Positions 1 to 7,704 of a stretch of 23,534 bases of DNA are shown here, piece by piece. The DNA comes from Euryarchaeota archaeon UBA486. Its GTDB lineage: Archaea; Thermoplasmatota; Poseidoniia; Poseidoniales; Poseidoniaceae. Position numbers and translations under genes: made by a program. The notes beneath the pieces were generated by a model. That model worked only from the letters and a program-made list of their open reading frames with translations. It did no database searches and was not told where the DNA came from. How positions within the stretch are numbered: position 1 is the stretch's first letter; each line of letters begins with the position of its first letter. The DNA lies in NCBI GenBank assembly GCA_002497765.1, contig DAET01000041.1, forward strand, positions 6,864 to 30,397. Reading direction: 5' to 3'.

Positions 1-40
1 AGAACGAAGAGGCCATGAACCACGAATTCTTCCACCGGTC

Positions 41-244
41 ATGGGACGAATTCCATCGCACGAATTCGTCATCGACGAAGATCGCTGTTTCGGTTGTGGA
101 GCATGCATTGCCCTGTGTCCAGTGCAAGTGCTCACCTTGACGAATCGTATGATTTATGTTGATGAGCCTAATTGTACTCATTGTCGTCTTTGTCTTCCAT
201 CATGTCCTGTTTTTGCATTGGACATTGCACCGATTGAGGGATGA
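41..244 (+). CDS. 2[4Fe-4S] ferredoxin
   Basis: This is a small (67 aa) electron carrier of the bacterial-type 2[4Fe-4S] ferredoxin family. Two complete cluster motifs are visible: CFGCGACIALCP at about residues 16-27 and CTHCRLCLPSCP at about 45-56, giving eight cysteines in the classic CxxCxxCxxxCP arrangement. There are no membrane segments, so it should be cytoplasmic. Its stop overlaps the start of the next gene, a short flavoprotein, by ATGA, so the two are probably translationally coupled and may be redox partners. The ATG at 41 gives a compact protein, but the frame stays open to the edge of the window. A longer N-terminus starting upstream cannot be excluded. The family call is firm; the specific electron donor or acceptor is not known. 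Confidence 0.87.
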   Translation: MGRIPSHEFVIDEDRCFGCGACIALCPVQVLTLTNRMIYVDEPNCTHCRLCLPSCPVFALDIAPIEG

Positions 245-960
245 TTGTGCGTGTTGTACTGATTGGTGGCTCGATTGAAGCTCTCCTTCTTTCCATTGAA
301 CTGACCCCTCAGCACGACGTCACGATCATTGAACTTGAAGCTGAAATTGGCCTTCCCGTTCAGCATCCCGGTCGAATCCTCAATCCTTCAAAACTCCAAC
401 CTTACCTCACCACCGACCAAATTTCGTTTCTTGAATTGAAAGAAAACGAGGACGGTTGGGGTTGTCGGTGGGACTGGGTGATGAAACATTTCGCTGCCGT
501 TGCCGCTCGTCAAAACGTCTCGTTCTTCACTCGCACTCGAATTCAATCGTGTACGGAGCATGACAACACGTACGTTCTCGAACTGACGTCATCGGAGCGA
601 ACGACACCGACTCACATGATTGCTGATCGGGTTGTCCTCATGCCCGGCCAAACCGGTGCACCAGGAGGTCGATCACATCATCTATCCCCTTCTCAACCAC
701 TCGGATTTCCATCACTTGAAACAACGGAATGGTTCGGTGGAACGGTGTTGTCTGGGGATGCTGATGCAACAACAGGGGCTGATCTCATGCTTGCCCGTGG
801 GGACGGAATGACAGAACTGTGGTGGTCAACGTCGAGTTCGTGGGTGCCGCAACGCGGGTATCTGGAACAATGCCGTGTTCACCTACCTTGCGAGAAATCA
901 GAACTTTCGCTTGATAGCGTGATGTCACGGGTGCGTGACTTCCTCACTAAATTCGTTTAA
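241..960 (+). CDS. short FAD-dependent oxidoreductase-like protein
   Basis: A 239 aa protein with a Rossmann-like N-terminus: a beta strand, the glycine turn GGSIEA (residues 9-14, a degenerate form of GxGxxG), a helix and then an acidic strand end (IIELEAEIG) where FAD ribose would be bound. Later, DRVVLMPGQTG resembles the second FAD contact of geranylgeranyl-reductase/monooxygenase-like flavoproteins. Those families usually run to about 350-450 residues, so this protein is short and seems to lack most of the substrate domain. It starts inside the stop codon of the ferredoxin gene (ATGA overlap), suggesting that ferredoxin feeds it electrons. The flavoprotein assignment rests on the N-terminal pattern only. 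It could be a flavin-binding remnant or a lineage-specific reductase. The substrate is unknown. Confidence 0.6.
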   Translation: MIVRVVLIGGSIEALLLSIELTPQHDVTIIELEAEIGLPVQHPGRILNPSKLQPYLTTDQISFLELKENEDGWGCRWDWVMKHFAAVAARQNVSFFTRTRIQSCTEHDNTYVLELTSSERTTPTHMIADRVVLMPGQTGAPGGRSHHLSPSQPLGFPSLETTEWFGGTVLSGDADATTGADLMLARGDGMTELWWSTSSSWVPQRGYLEQCRVHLPCEKSELSLDSVMSRVRDFLTKFV

Positions 961-978
961 ATTCGGACATTTGGTGTG

Positions 979-987
979 GATTAAAAC
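979..987 (+). promoter_or_regulatory. TATA-like box before the desaturase
   Basis: GATTAAAAC lies in the short gap after the flavoprotein gene. It is the most AT-rich stretch before the desaturase and would place a transcript start near 1005-1012, a few tens of bases before the preferred ATG. It was assigned by pattern only. Confidence 0.3.
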
Positions 988-1043
988 ACCACTTTCTTAG
1001 GCTCAACGCCTTGGCCAATGATAAGAACGCCTCGGCGTTGGTG

Positions 1044-2120
1044 ATGAAGATGGGCATCAATCTCACACATGAATCGCAAGCACCGTCTCAAAAGAGGACG
1101 GCCTCCGCCAACAAAGAGTGGAAGAAACTGATCGCTGATTTCCAGCAGCCGCATGTGGGCAAAGCCGTTTGGCAAATCATCAATACGCTTGTTCCCATTG
1201 CGGCCATTTGGGTGGCCTGCTACTTCCTCAAAGATATCTCCTTGCTGTACTGTATTCCGCTTGCTTTGCTCGGCGGGTTGTTTCTTGTTCGCACGTTCAT
1301 CATCTTCCACGATTGTGGGCACGGTTCTTTCTTCAAATCCAAGCGGGCGAACAGCATCGTCGGATTCATCACCGGTCTGTTGACGTTCACGCCTTACAGG
1401 ATGTGGAGTTGGGAGCACGCTCGTCATCACGCTACCAACGGCGACCTTGACCGTCGCGGAATCGGCGACATCTGGACCCTTACTGTTGAGGAGTACATTT
1501 CAGGTTCTCGTCGTCTTCAACTCAGTTATCGATTCATTCGAAACCCCATCATTCTCTTCGTGTTTGGTCCCTTGGTGTTGTTCATCATCCTTCAGCGCTT
1601 CTCTCACTCCAAATCAAAGGGTCGAGAGCGGCAGTCTGTGTACGTCATGAACGCCACCCTGGTCGGGTGGTGCGTCGGCATGAGCATGATTTTTGGATTC
1701 CTTCCGTGGCTGGTGATTCAACTCACCATGATGTCCATCGCTTCGCTCTTCGGTCTTTGGCTGTTCTACGTCCAACACCAGTTTGAGGACACGTATTGGG
1801 CCACCAGTGATGATTGGGACTACACGACCGCCGCTATGGCTGGAAGCAGCTATTACAATCTCCCAAGAATTCTCCAATGGTTCTCAGGAAACATTGGCTA
1901 CCATCACATTCACCACCTGAACCCCCGCATTCCCAACTACAACCTGGAGCGCTGCCACCATTCACATCCCTTCTTCCAGGATGCTCCCGAACTTCGATTC
2001 TTCAACAGCCTCAAATCCATCCAACTTCGACTTTGGGACGAGGTCAACGGTCGCATGATCAGCTTCCGTGAATTGAAGCAACAGTTGGCACTTCGTGAAG
2101 CGAAGCCCACCGCTTCATGA
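1044..2120 (+). CDS. membrane fatty acid desaturase (di-iron)
   Basis: An integral membrane acyl desaturase of the DesA/omega-6 type, which inserts a double bond into an acyl chain with a histidine-bound di-iron centre. All three histidine boxes are present (numbered from TTG 1011): HDCGH at 100-104, HARHH at 136-140 and HHIHH at 298-302. Hydrophobic spans lie at about 53-98, 115-128, 178-195 and 215-253. Length is typical of the family. The frame opens at TTG 1011. I prefer ATG 1044 because the residues before it are not needed for the fold; ATG 1050 is also possible. The gene stands alone between the flavoprotein and alaX, and the upstream ferredoxin could supply electrons. It is notable in an organism that appears archaeal, because archaeal membrane lipids are normally isoprenoid ethers. 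The real substrate is uncertain. Confidence 0.87.
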   Translation: MKMGINLTHESQAPSQKRTASANKEWKKLIADFQQPHVGKAVWQIINTLVPIAAIWVACYFLKDISLLYCIPLALLGGLFLVRTFIIFHDCGHGSFFKSKRANSIVGFITGLLTFTPYRMWSWEHARHHATNGDLDRRGIGDIWTLTVEEYISGSRRLQLSYRFIRNPIILFVFGPLVLFIILQRFSHSKSKGRERQSVYVMNATLVGWCVGMSMIFGFLPWLVIQLTMMSIASLFGLWLFYVQHQFEDTYWATSDDWDYTTAAMAGSSYYNLPRILQWFSGNIGYHHIHHLNPRIPNYNLERCHHSHPFFQDAPELRFFNSLKSIQLRLWDEVNGRMISFRELKQQLALREAKPTAS

Positions 2121-2134
2121 ACGACCTCCTTGAT

Positions 2135-2142
2135 GGTTAATC
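2135..2142 (+). promoter_or_regulatory. possible TATA-like box before alaX
   Basis: GGTTAATC sits 29-36 bases before the alaX ATG, in the 50-base gap after the desaturase stop. Spacing is slightly long for a leaderless transcript. This is a weak assignment; co-transcription with the desaturase is also possible. Confidence 0.25.
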
Positions 2143-2170
2143 TCATCAACACCCCAACCGTCCCCGAACC

Positions 2171-2932
2171 ATGACCGTTAAGCTCTACCTTGAGAGCATC
2201 GAAGCCGCCTATGCACGGCAGTTTGACGCACGAATTACGGCGGTTGACGGCAACACCGTCGTTCTTGACCGCACCCTCTTCTATCCGCTTGGCGGTGGCC
2301 AGCACTGGGACACAGGCGTGCTTTCAGGCCCCAACGGTGACGTGCATGTTTCCGAAGTTCGTGGCCGGGGGGATGTATTGCACACGGTTGCAGACAACCA
2401 TCAATTTCAGATCGGGGATGAGGTTCGAGGCACCATCGACTGGGCCACTCGATACGCACACATGCGGATGCACACAGCTCAACACCTCATGAGTGGCCTG
2501 GCTTACGAAATGTTCGACGGCGCTCGAACCGTTGGCAATCAGATCCACGCCGATCGCTCTCGAATTGACTTCAATCCTATTTCATTTGATGAAACCATGC
2601 TCAGCGACTTGGTTGCTGCTGCAAACGACCGTATCGATCAGCGCTTGGAGGTCACAGACGCTGTGATGACCCGAGACGAAATCAACGCCATCATGCCCGC
2701 CGACCGTACCAACATGGACTTGCTTCCTGCCAGCGTTTCGTCGCTCCGTATCGTACAGATTGGCGACCGGGTGGACATGTGCCCGTGTGCTGGAACGCAC
2801 GTGAGCAACATCGGTGAATTGGGCCACGTTGAGTTCCTTGGAAAGAAGTCAAAAGGCAAAGGCACCCAACGGTTCAGTTACACGCTTGAAGCACCCACTC
2901 AACCACGAACATATTCCAACACTGTGATGTGA
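2171..2932 (+). CDS. alaX: alanyl-tRNA editing protein AlaX
   Basis: A stand-alone trans-editing hydrolase homologous to the editing domain of alanyl-tRNA synthetase. It removes serine (and glycine) wrongly attached to tRNA-Ala in the cytoplasm. The protein is 253 aa, the size of the AlaX-M/L class that carries a glycine-rich N-terminal subdomain. Visible signatures are GGGQ at 41-44 and the zinc site formed by HTAQH (H101, H105) together with CAGTH (C206, H210). The order and spacing match the family, so it should be active. It lies downstream of the desaturase on the same strand and meets the next gene tail to tail without any gap (stops at 2932 and 2933). Confidence 0.93.
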   Translation: MTVKLYLESIEAAYARQFDARITAVDGNTVVLDRTLFYPLGGGQHWDTGVLSGPNGDVHVSEVRGRGDVLHTVADNHQFQIGDEVRGTIDWATRYAHMRMHTAQHLMSGLAYEMFDGARTVGNQIHADRSRIDFNPISFDETMLSDLVAAANDRIDQRLEVTDAVMTRDEINAIMPADRTNMDLLPASVSSLRIVQIGDRVDMCPCAGTHVSNIGELGHVEFLGKKSKGKGTQRFSYTLEAPTQPRTYSNTVM

Positions 2933-3637
2933 TCAGAATTCCAAATCATCGTCAACGAGCGTTTTGACATCGTCCATCGCCGATTTCAACGCCTTTCGTT
3001 CGGCTTGGCGTTGATTGAACTCAATGTCCTCGAAAATTTTCGCGGCATCTTCGTCCAAACTTTTCTGTGAAGCGGCGGCGTGAACTCGGTCGGTGAGTGC
3101 GGTATCCTCCCCAATTCGTTCACTGCGGTCCACCCGCTGAATCGGTTGACTGGGGATGGTTCTTGCGCCGTAGTGGACCACCTCCTGTTCCTCAATGGCC
3201 CACGTGGTCTCGGCCATTTCCTGTGCTTCTTTCGCTTCCATCGGTGCGTCTTTCCAAGGATTCTGATTTCCGACGTCGCGCAGGGCATTGGATTTGGAAC
3301 TCGACCGTTGTTGGTCAAAAAGTTGAGCGACCGACAAACCATCCGGTTTGGCAGGGGCATCAACGAGTGCAGCGGCCAAGCGTTGTTGCTGGAGGAGCGA
3401 AGCGCCGTGCACCTCGTCATGGTCGTAACGGTGCGGTTCGGCCGCCATGGCCATCAATTCCTTGGCCAGCTGGTAGAGGGGATCGTCCGCAGGTGCCGCA
3501 GCGATCACTTCGCGAATCGTCCTGTGGTGCTGAATGCAGGGCGAACATCGTGTTGTCCCCGCTTCATCCGGCGCATCGCATCGCAAACAACATGCTTGGA
3601 ACCCGAGTTCCTGCATGGCTTTGCGAGGCATGGACAT
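2933..3637 (-). CDS. zinc-ribbon hypothetical protein
   Basis: I do not recognise this 234 aa protein as a known family. The N-terminus carries a four-cysteine zinc-ribbon-like motif, C17-x2-C20-x10-C31-x2-C34, followed by a short helix. The rest is polar, rich in Q, A, D and E, probably helical with long disordered parts, and ends in an acidic tail. There is no signal peptide or membrane segment, so it should be cytoplasmic. Starts at residues 3 and 8 are also possible; the first ATG is used here. It is divergent from the M50 protease gene, separated by an 81-base region holding a large palindrome. The shared control region suggests the two may be co-regulated. Zinc ribbons of this type often occur in proteins that contact nucleic acid or ribosomes, but nothing here proves that. 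Confidence 0.65.
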   Translation of the reverse strand: MSMPRKAMQELGFQACCLRCDAPDEAGTTRCSPCIQHHRTIREVIAAAPADDPLYQLAKELMAMAAEPHRYDHDEVHGASLLQQQRLAAALVDAPAKPDGLSVAQLFDQQRSSSKSNALRDVGNQNPWKDAPMEAKEAQEMAETTWAIEEQEVVHYGARTIPSQPIQRVDRSERIGEDTALTDRVHAAASQKSLDEDAAKIFEDIEFNQRQAERKALKSAMDDVKTLVDDDLEF

Positions 3638-3710
3638 GAGCGTTCACTTCGGCATGGACCTCAAGGTCATGAATGCTTGGACACGAGCATTCAAAGTGAA
3701 CCCGTCCATG
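3629..3710. repeat. nested inverted repeat between divergent genes
   Basis: Three pairs of complementary arms nest around one centre. The core is TGAATGCT (3670-3677) and AGCATTCA (3686-3693), a perfect 8-base match with an 8-base loop. Outside it lie GTTCACTT (3642-3649) with AAGTGAAC (3694-3701), and CATGGAC (3629-3635) with GTCCATG (3704-3710). A second copy of CATGGAC sits at 3653-3659. The structure fills the gap between the zinc-ribbon gene (start 3637, minus) and the M50 protease gene (preferred start 3719, plus). It is a candidate operator for a dimeric regulator acting on both promoters, or an RNA hairpin at a 5' end. Confidence 0.6.
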
Positions 3711-3718
3711 GACACGGC

Positions 3719-4690
3719 ATGGGGAAACGGGACGCACGAGCGGACCTTCTGGACGATGACCCGTTCAGAAACACCCGTGCAGCGCCCCGAATTCATCGTG
3801 TTCATCAGCGTCAGGCACCGGACGGAACGGTTCACTTTGAAACCTCATCAGCCTTTTCGAACGCACTGATGCAGTTTTTGGGTCAAGACACGTGGGAAAA
3901 GCCCAAACATCACACCGGTCAACTCTGGCATTTCAGCGACGTCGAAAAACAACACCTCCGCCTGGCCATGGGTGCGTTCACCCTCGCCCTTGGTTTCATG
4001 GCTGTTGGAGGCATCTCTGGAATCTCTTATTTTGGCTTCTCTTCGTGGTTGGTGTTCTTGCTGCTTTCAATGCCCGTCTGGCTGATCGGTGTTGGTCCAG
4101 CTTTCCTACTCCATGAAATCGGGCACAAGTTGGCGGCAAGACGATACGGTTGTTGGGCTGAGTTTCGCGCCGACCCCAAAGGCCTTCAGTTTGGTATCTT
4201 GCTCGCTTTCGCCATTGGTTTTCTTTTCATGGCGCCCGGAGCCGTCATGGTGGCAGGTCTCGTATCTCGTCGGCAAAACGGCCACATCGCAGTAGCGGGG
4301 CCCTTGACAAATTTTGGCCTGTTCTTGATTGGGATTCCACTTTGGGGCATCCTCATCGGCCTGACAGGAGCCCACATCCCCCTGCCGACCGAGGAATTTG
4401 GTATCCTCGGCTGGAGAGGCACGTACGTTGTGGATAATGCCTTGCTCTGGCAGGCGATGGTGTTCAACGCAGGCGTGTACTGGATTGTCTTTAACCTCGC
4501 TCTCGGCTTGTTCAACATGCTGCCCATCGGTCCGCTTGACGGATTGAAGGTCAAGGATTGGAGTGATGGCGCTTTCTTTACGGTGATTGGGGTCTTTGTG
4601 TTGCTTGTCTTTACGATGTACACAGGCGTCTGGTCAGCATCAAACGTCTTGACGGCTGTAGCAGAACCGGTATCGAATGTTGTCCGATGA
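3719..4690 (+). CDS. M50 site-2-type membrane metalloprotease
   Basis: An intramembrane zinc protease of peptidase family M50. The zinc-binding HEIGH lies at residues 132-136 at the start of a helix, and the second signature NMLPIGPLDG (266-275) supplies the aspartate ligand. Hydrophobic segments fall at about 84-105, 108-131, 155-180, 192-217, 243-265 and 280-300, so the active site sits in the membrane. These proteases cut membrane-tethered regulators or signal-peptide remnants. No PDZ domain is seen. The frame is open far upstream, but sequence before 3719 overlaps the divergent zinc-ribbon gene and its control palindrome. ATG 3719 gives a soluble acidic N-terminus of about 80 residues with codon use like its neighbours. 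ATG 3869 is the alternative and would still keep all motifs. Its target is unknown. Confidence 0.83.
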   Translation: MGKRDARADLLDDDPFRNTRAAPRIHRVHQRQAPDGTVHFETSSAFSNALMQFLGQDTWEKPKHHTGQLWHFSDVEKQHLRLAMGAFTLALGFMAVGGISGISYFGFSSWLVFLLLSMPVWLIGVGPAFLLHEIGHKLAARRYGCWAEFRADPKGLQFGILLAFAIGFLFMAPGAVMVAGLVSRRQNGHIAVAGPLTNFGLFLIGIPLWGILIGLTGAHIPLPTEEFGILGWRGTYVVDNALLWQAMVFNAGVYWIVFNLALGLFNMLPIGPLDGLKVKDWSDGAFFTVIGVFVLLVFTMYTGVWSASNVLTAVAEPVSNVVR

Positions 4691-4696
4691 CAAACC

Positions 4697-5650
4697 TCAA
4701 CCGTGGTTGAACTGTCGTAGAAACCGCCAGATCAGTTCTGCCGTGTTCGTGCCTGCGACTTCGTCCGGCCACGGGTGGCCGTTCAATTCCATACCGTGGT
4801 GTTCGATTCGAACACTTCCCGAACACTCACTATGAACGATGTGTTCAACGTCCAAGTGGTAGTGAGAAACCCGCTCTTGGCAGTTCGCTCGTACAGCCCA
4901 ATCCTCGATTAAACCAGGGATGCTGCTCATGGTCCCAACCCCCTCGTGCTCACCGTCTTTCCAATCCCAATCATCGTCGTAATCGATGATGAGGTCTAAT
5001 TTTCCGTGGATGTGCATCACGGCGACGTCGCTGTAGAGGTAGCAGCTCTCAGGCTCAACTGGCATGGTGCCTGCAACCGATGCTACGGCAGCAAATCGAC
5101 TGTTCATTTGGCATGCAATTTCATACGTGAACATGGAGCCAAGGGAATAACCGGTTGCGTAGAGTCGAGTTTGGTCAATGCAGTATGTATCCGAAAGCGC
5201 ATCGACGATGGCGTCGGCGAAGTTGTTGTCATCACGGGAGGTCGCTGCCGTGTTAAGGTACCATTCACCTTCTGCGGCAGTCCGCCCTTCTTCAGCAACT
5301 GCGTAAGCCATGATGAAGTCGTTTTCTTCTCCGAGTGCGTCAAAATCTTGCTGTTGTGGAAAGTCCTCTTCCGCCATATCGCCCCCATGGAACGCGATGA
5401 TGAGCGGGAGTTCCGTACCCGCTTCAGACGCCGGGACAGACAGCCGGAACAAGCGGTCAACACCGTTGACGCTCAGCACTGTGTTGGACTGGACGAGGGA
5501 TTGTGTGGGTAGCGAGCAAGGACTCTCGACAACTTCCAAGCTTTCACCTTCAAGGGCAGGCCGATCTATCGCAGGCGCCGTTGTGCAGCCTGCCATTGGC
5601 ATGAGCACCATCATCACGGTGAGAAACAGTGCCCTCGTATGTTGTGCCAT
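4697..5650 (-). CDS. lipoprotein esterase, PHB-depolymerase/feruloyl-esterase type
   Basis: A secreted alpha/beta hydrolase of the polyhydroxybutyrate depolymerase / feruloyl esterase group, which cleaves ester bonds outside the cell. Residues 1-22 form a lipoprotein signal peptide ending in M-A-G-C22. The catalytic parts are in order: oxyanion-hole HGG at 88-90, nucleophile elbow GYSLG at 167-171 (Ser169), Asp219 in HGKLD and His292 in NGHPWP. Several cysteines suggest disulfides. Length (317 aa) is usual for the family. It meets the M50 protease tail to tail with 6 bases between. Upstream, the next gene on the same strand is a lipoprotein M28 peptidase, so it may be part of a set of degradative exoenzymes. 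The natural ester substrate cannot be read from the sequence. Confidence 0.86.
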   Translation of the reverse strand: MAQHTRALFLTVMMVLMPMAGCTTAPAIDRPALEGESLEVVESPCSLPTQSLVQSNTVLSVNGVDRLFRLSVPASEAGTELPLIIAFHGGDMAEEDFPQQQDFDALGEENDFIMAYAVAEEGRTAAEGEWYLNTAATSRDDNNFADAIVDALSDTYCIDQTRLYATGYSLGSMFTYEIACQMNSRFAAVASVAGTMPVEPESCYLYSDVAVMHIHGKLDLIIDYDDDWDWKDGEHEGVGTMSSIPGLIEDWAVRANCQERVSHYHLDVEHIVHSECSGSVRIEHHGMELNGHPWPDEVAGTNTAELIWRFLRQFNHG

Positions 5651-5668
5651 GGAATCGCTAGTGCGTGG

Positions 5669-5676
5669 CTTATTAA
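5669..5676 (-). promoter_or_regulatory. TATA-like box of the esterase gene
   Basis: Read on the minus strand this is TTAATAAG, 19-26 bases before the esterase ATG at 5650 and within the most AT-rich part of the gap to the M28 gene. The spacing fits a leaderless or nearly leaderless archaeal transcript. Confidence 0.5.
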
Positions 5677-5734
5677 CAACTTAACGGAAACTATCAATAT
5701 TGGCCTTCAACAAAGAACGGGCGGCTGAGCAGCC

Positions 5735-7498
5735 TCACAAGTACGCGTTTCGAACGGGGTTCTCATCGAGGTGGAAGAACGAGTACGTCGCCCACCACGT
5801 GATGGTGTCAAGCGCGTCAACAAGGTTGCTGGTACCGCTCCGCTCTTCTCCGTAGTCTTTACCGGTGGTGTCCATCCAATCGATCATCTCGTCGACGGTA
5901 TCGCAGGTTTGGTGATAGCACCAATATCCGTCAACCAGGCCGCCAAAGCCCATGGTGACGGTGCCAAGGTTGTCCTGGAACGTGGCGTGATCCGAGCGAG
6001 CGGTGGTGTCTTCGTAGACGATGATTTCAGGTCGGTCTTTGACCATCCAATCGTCCACCTTCCACGTGTCGGCAGGGTGATCAGTACCGATGAGCATCGA
6101 CATTTGTTCTTCAACGCCAATGGCGTCCGATCCAATCCACATGGCCAAACCGACCATGCCGGGTTGGTTCATGACGTCGTGGTCTAAACTCGGACCAATG
6201 TACACTCGCATGGGCCAGACCTCCTCGTCCTTCGGATAGCCGTCGGGGTCCACTGCTGGCTGAGGGTCACACCCGCCTTCACCGCCGCCATGATTCCCTC
6301 CGCAAGGTGCGCCACCGCCACCGGGCCAATTCACGCCAGCCATGTCGAGGTTGACGTAATTCGTCACCTCCACATCCGGGTTGTCCTCTTTGACCCAGTA
6401 GTCGGTCCAGAAGTCACTGCCGCGCTTTCCACCTTCCTCACCCGACCATAAGCAGAACACCATCGTGTTTCGCGTGTTGAAATTGGCCATGGCTTCCGCC
6501 ACGGTCAGGACCATGGCAGTTCCCGCTGTGTTGTCGTAGGCACCGACTCGAGTTCCGTACGTGCGGCCAAAGATGTGGGGGTCCAGCATACCGCCATTGA
6601 TCGGTGGGGCGATGTCAAAGTGAGCACCAAACACCATCCATTTATCCGGGTTCACTTCACCAAATCGATAGCCACAGATGTTGTAGGCCTCAGGATTTTG
6701 AGCACCGGTCATCAAGGAATCGTAGGTAAATCGCTGCGTGATCACTTCGAGTCCGAAGCTCTCGAGGTTCCCGATGAGGTATTGTGCAGCATCTTCGTAC
6801 GCTGCGTTCCCCTGTCCAGCCCATCGGTCGAGGTACCCCACTGCACCGTCCGCTGCATCGGTCGGGTCGGGCGTTTCATCCGACATGTGGCTGATGTAGT
6901 TGAACACATTGAGGCCGTCGACCAGCCCCGTCGAATGCCGTCCACCTTCAGCTTCACTGTAGGCGGCTGCCATGGGTCGTTCAACTGGTATTCGGACAGC
7001 AAGGACGGCCCCACCACTGCTGTTGGAAGGAAGAACCGTATCCAATGTCCCGTTGACGGCGGGCACGCGTTGAACACCGGGGTTGTTCGTCTGCTCGTTT
7101 CCGTCCCGTTGAATCCACGTTCGCCAGGACTCCTCGATGGACCGGATGGGCCAGTTTTCTCGACCGTACTCACCCAACATCACCACCGCTGTGTCGGTTC
7201 GAGGCGGTGCCAACAAGGTCAACATGACCGACTCACCGGCCTTCATGTCAATGACCGTTGAGTTTTGAACGAAGCCGATGTCAGAATTGAGCATGAGGTA
7301 TGGAACAAACACGGCCATGTCAACGTCAGCCGTGATCGTGACGCCCTGGAAAACACCACCGGTCAGCACAGGGGGCGTAATGACCACGTCTTCTGTTGAT
7401 TCCAATCCAACCCCGTCCTGCTGTCCAAAGCAGCCCGAAAGGGGCGTCAGGAGCATCAGAAGCGCGAGGAAGGCGGCTTGGCCGAATCGCTGTCCCAT
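5735..7498 (-). CDS. secreted M28 zinc peptidase, lipoprotein (copy A)
   Basis: A 587 aa extracellular aminopeptidase-type metallopeptidase of family M28. It has a lipoprotein signal (LTPLSGC, Cys23), then an N-terminal domain of about 180 residues shared with the second M28 gene in this window, then the peptidase domain. The two-zinc site is complete: H293 in GAHFD, bridging D322 in GAYDN, E354/E355 in WSGEEGG, D385 in NLDMAG and H529 in CYHQTCDT. SDH at 502-504 lines the site. A glycine-rich insert with two cysteines (about 393-410) follows the D385 strand and is missing from copy B. The frame continues upstream to an ATG at 7591, but only ATG 7498 places the signal peptide at the N-terminus. 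The peptide substrates are not known. Confidence 0.9.
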   Translation of the reverse strand: MGQRFGQAAFLALLMLLTPLSGCFGQQDGVGLESTEDVVITPPVLTGGVFQGVTITADVDMAVFVPYLMLNSDIGFVQNSTVIDMKAGESVMLTLLAPPRTDTAVVMLGEYGRENWPIRSIEESWRTWIQRDGNEQTNNPGVQRVPAVNGTLDTVLPSNSSGGAVLAVRIPVERPMAAAYSEAEGGRHSTGLVDGLNVFNYISHMSDETPDPTDAADGAVGYLDRWAGQGNAAYEDAAQYLIGNLESFGLEVITQRFTYDSLMTGAQNPEAYNICGYRFGEVNPDKWMVFGAHFDIAPPINGGMLDPHIFGRTYGTRVGAYDNTAGTAMVLTVAEAMANFNTRNTMVFCLWSGEEGGKRGSDFWTDYWVKEDNPDVEVTNYVNLDMAGVNWPGGGGAPCGGNHGGGEGGCDPQPAVDPDGYPKDEEVWPMRVYIGPSLDHDVMNQPGMVGLAMWIGSDAIGVEEQMSMLIGTDHPADTWKVDDWMVKDRPEIIVYEDTTARSDHATFQDNLGTVTMGFGGLVDGYWCYHQTCDTVDEMIDWMDTTGKDYGEERSGTSNLVDALDTITWWATYSFFHLDENPVRNAYL

Positions 7499-7704
7499 TG
7501 GTTGGCCGTGGTGGTTCACCTTCTCAAGGTCTGCCCTTCGCCGAACCGATTCTTTGATGAGGGAACAGGTCCAATGAATCAATGAGAACATGCGTAAACA
7601 ACGACGACAACGACAGCCACGAACACAGCGAACTCACCTGCTGTTCAGTCGGCACCTGATCGAGACCGTGAACGATGCGAAGTGCCCACTCATTGAAGGC
7701 TGAA
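7499..7704. other. 206-base gap between M28 copy A and a cupredoxin-like gene
   Basis: This is the longest non-coding stretch in the window. No tRNA fold, tandem repeat array or convincing small gene was seen. Read on the minus strand, TGTTTACG at 7593-7600 is the best TATA-like string and would give a leader of roughly 70 bases for the M28 gene. A short purine/C repeat (ACGACGACAACGAC) lies at 7601-7614. Confidence 0.4.

Noticed and set aside
3080..3718. N-terminal extension of the M50 protease to an ATG at 3080
   Set aside because: It would run through most of the opposite zinc-ribbon gene and through the palindrome. The added residues look like antisense translation and are not needed for the M50 fold.
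3630..3869. Small plus-strand frame ending in TGATG over an internal ATG of the M50 gene
   Set aside because: The TGATG overlap looked like translational coupling, but the frame uses AGG/CGG codons unlike its neighbours, covers the palindrome and has no recognisable fold. The in-frame M50 N-terminus from 3719 explains the region better.
5723..5734. Short palindrome GGCTGAGCAGCC after the M28 copy A stop as a terminator
   Set aside because: The stem is only 4-5 bases and lacks a clean T-run; hairpin terminators are also not typical of archaea.
7499..7591. Longer N-terminus for M28 copy A
   Set aside because: It would bury the lipoprotein signal peptide at residues 32-54, where it could not be used.
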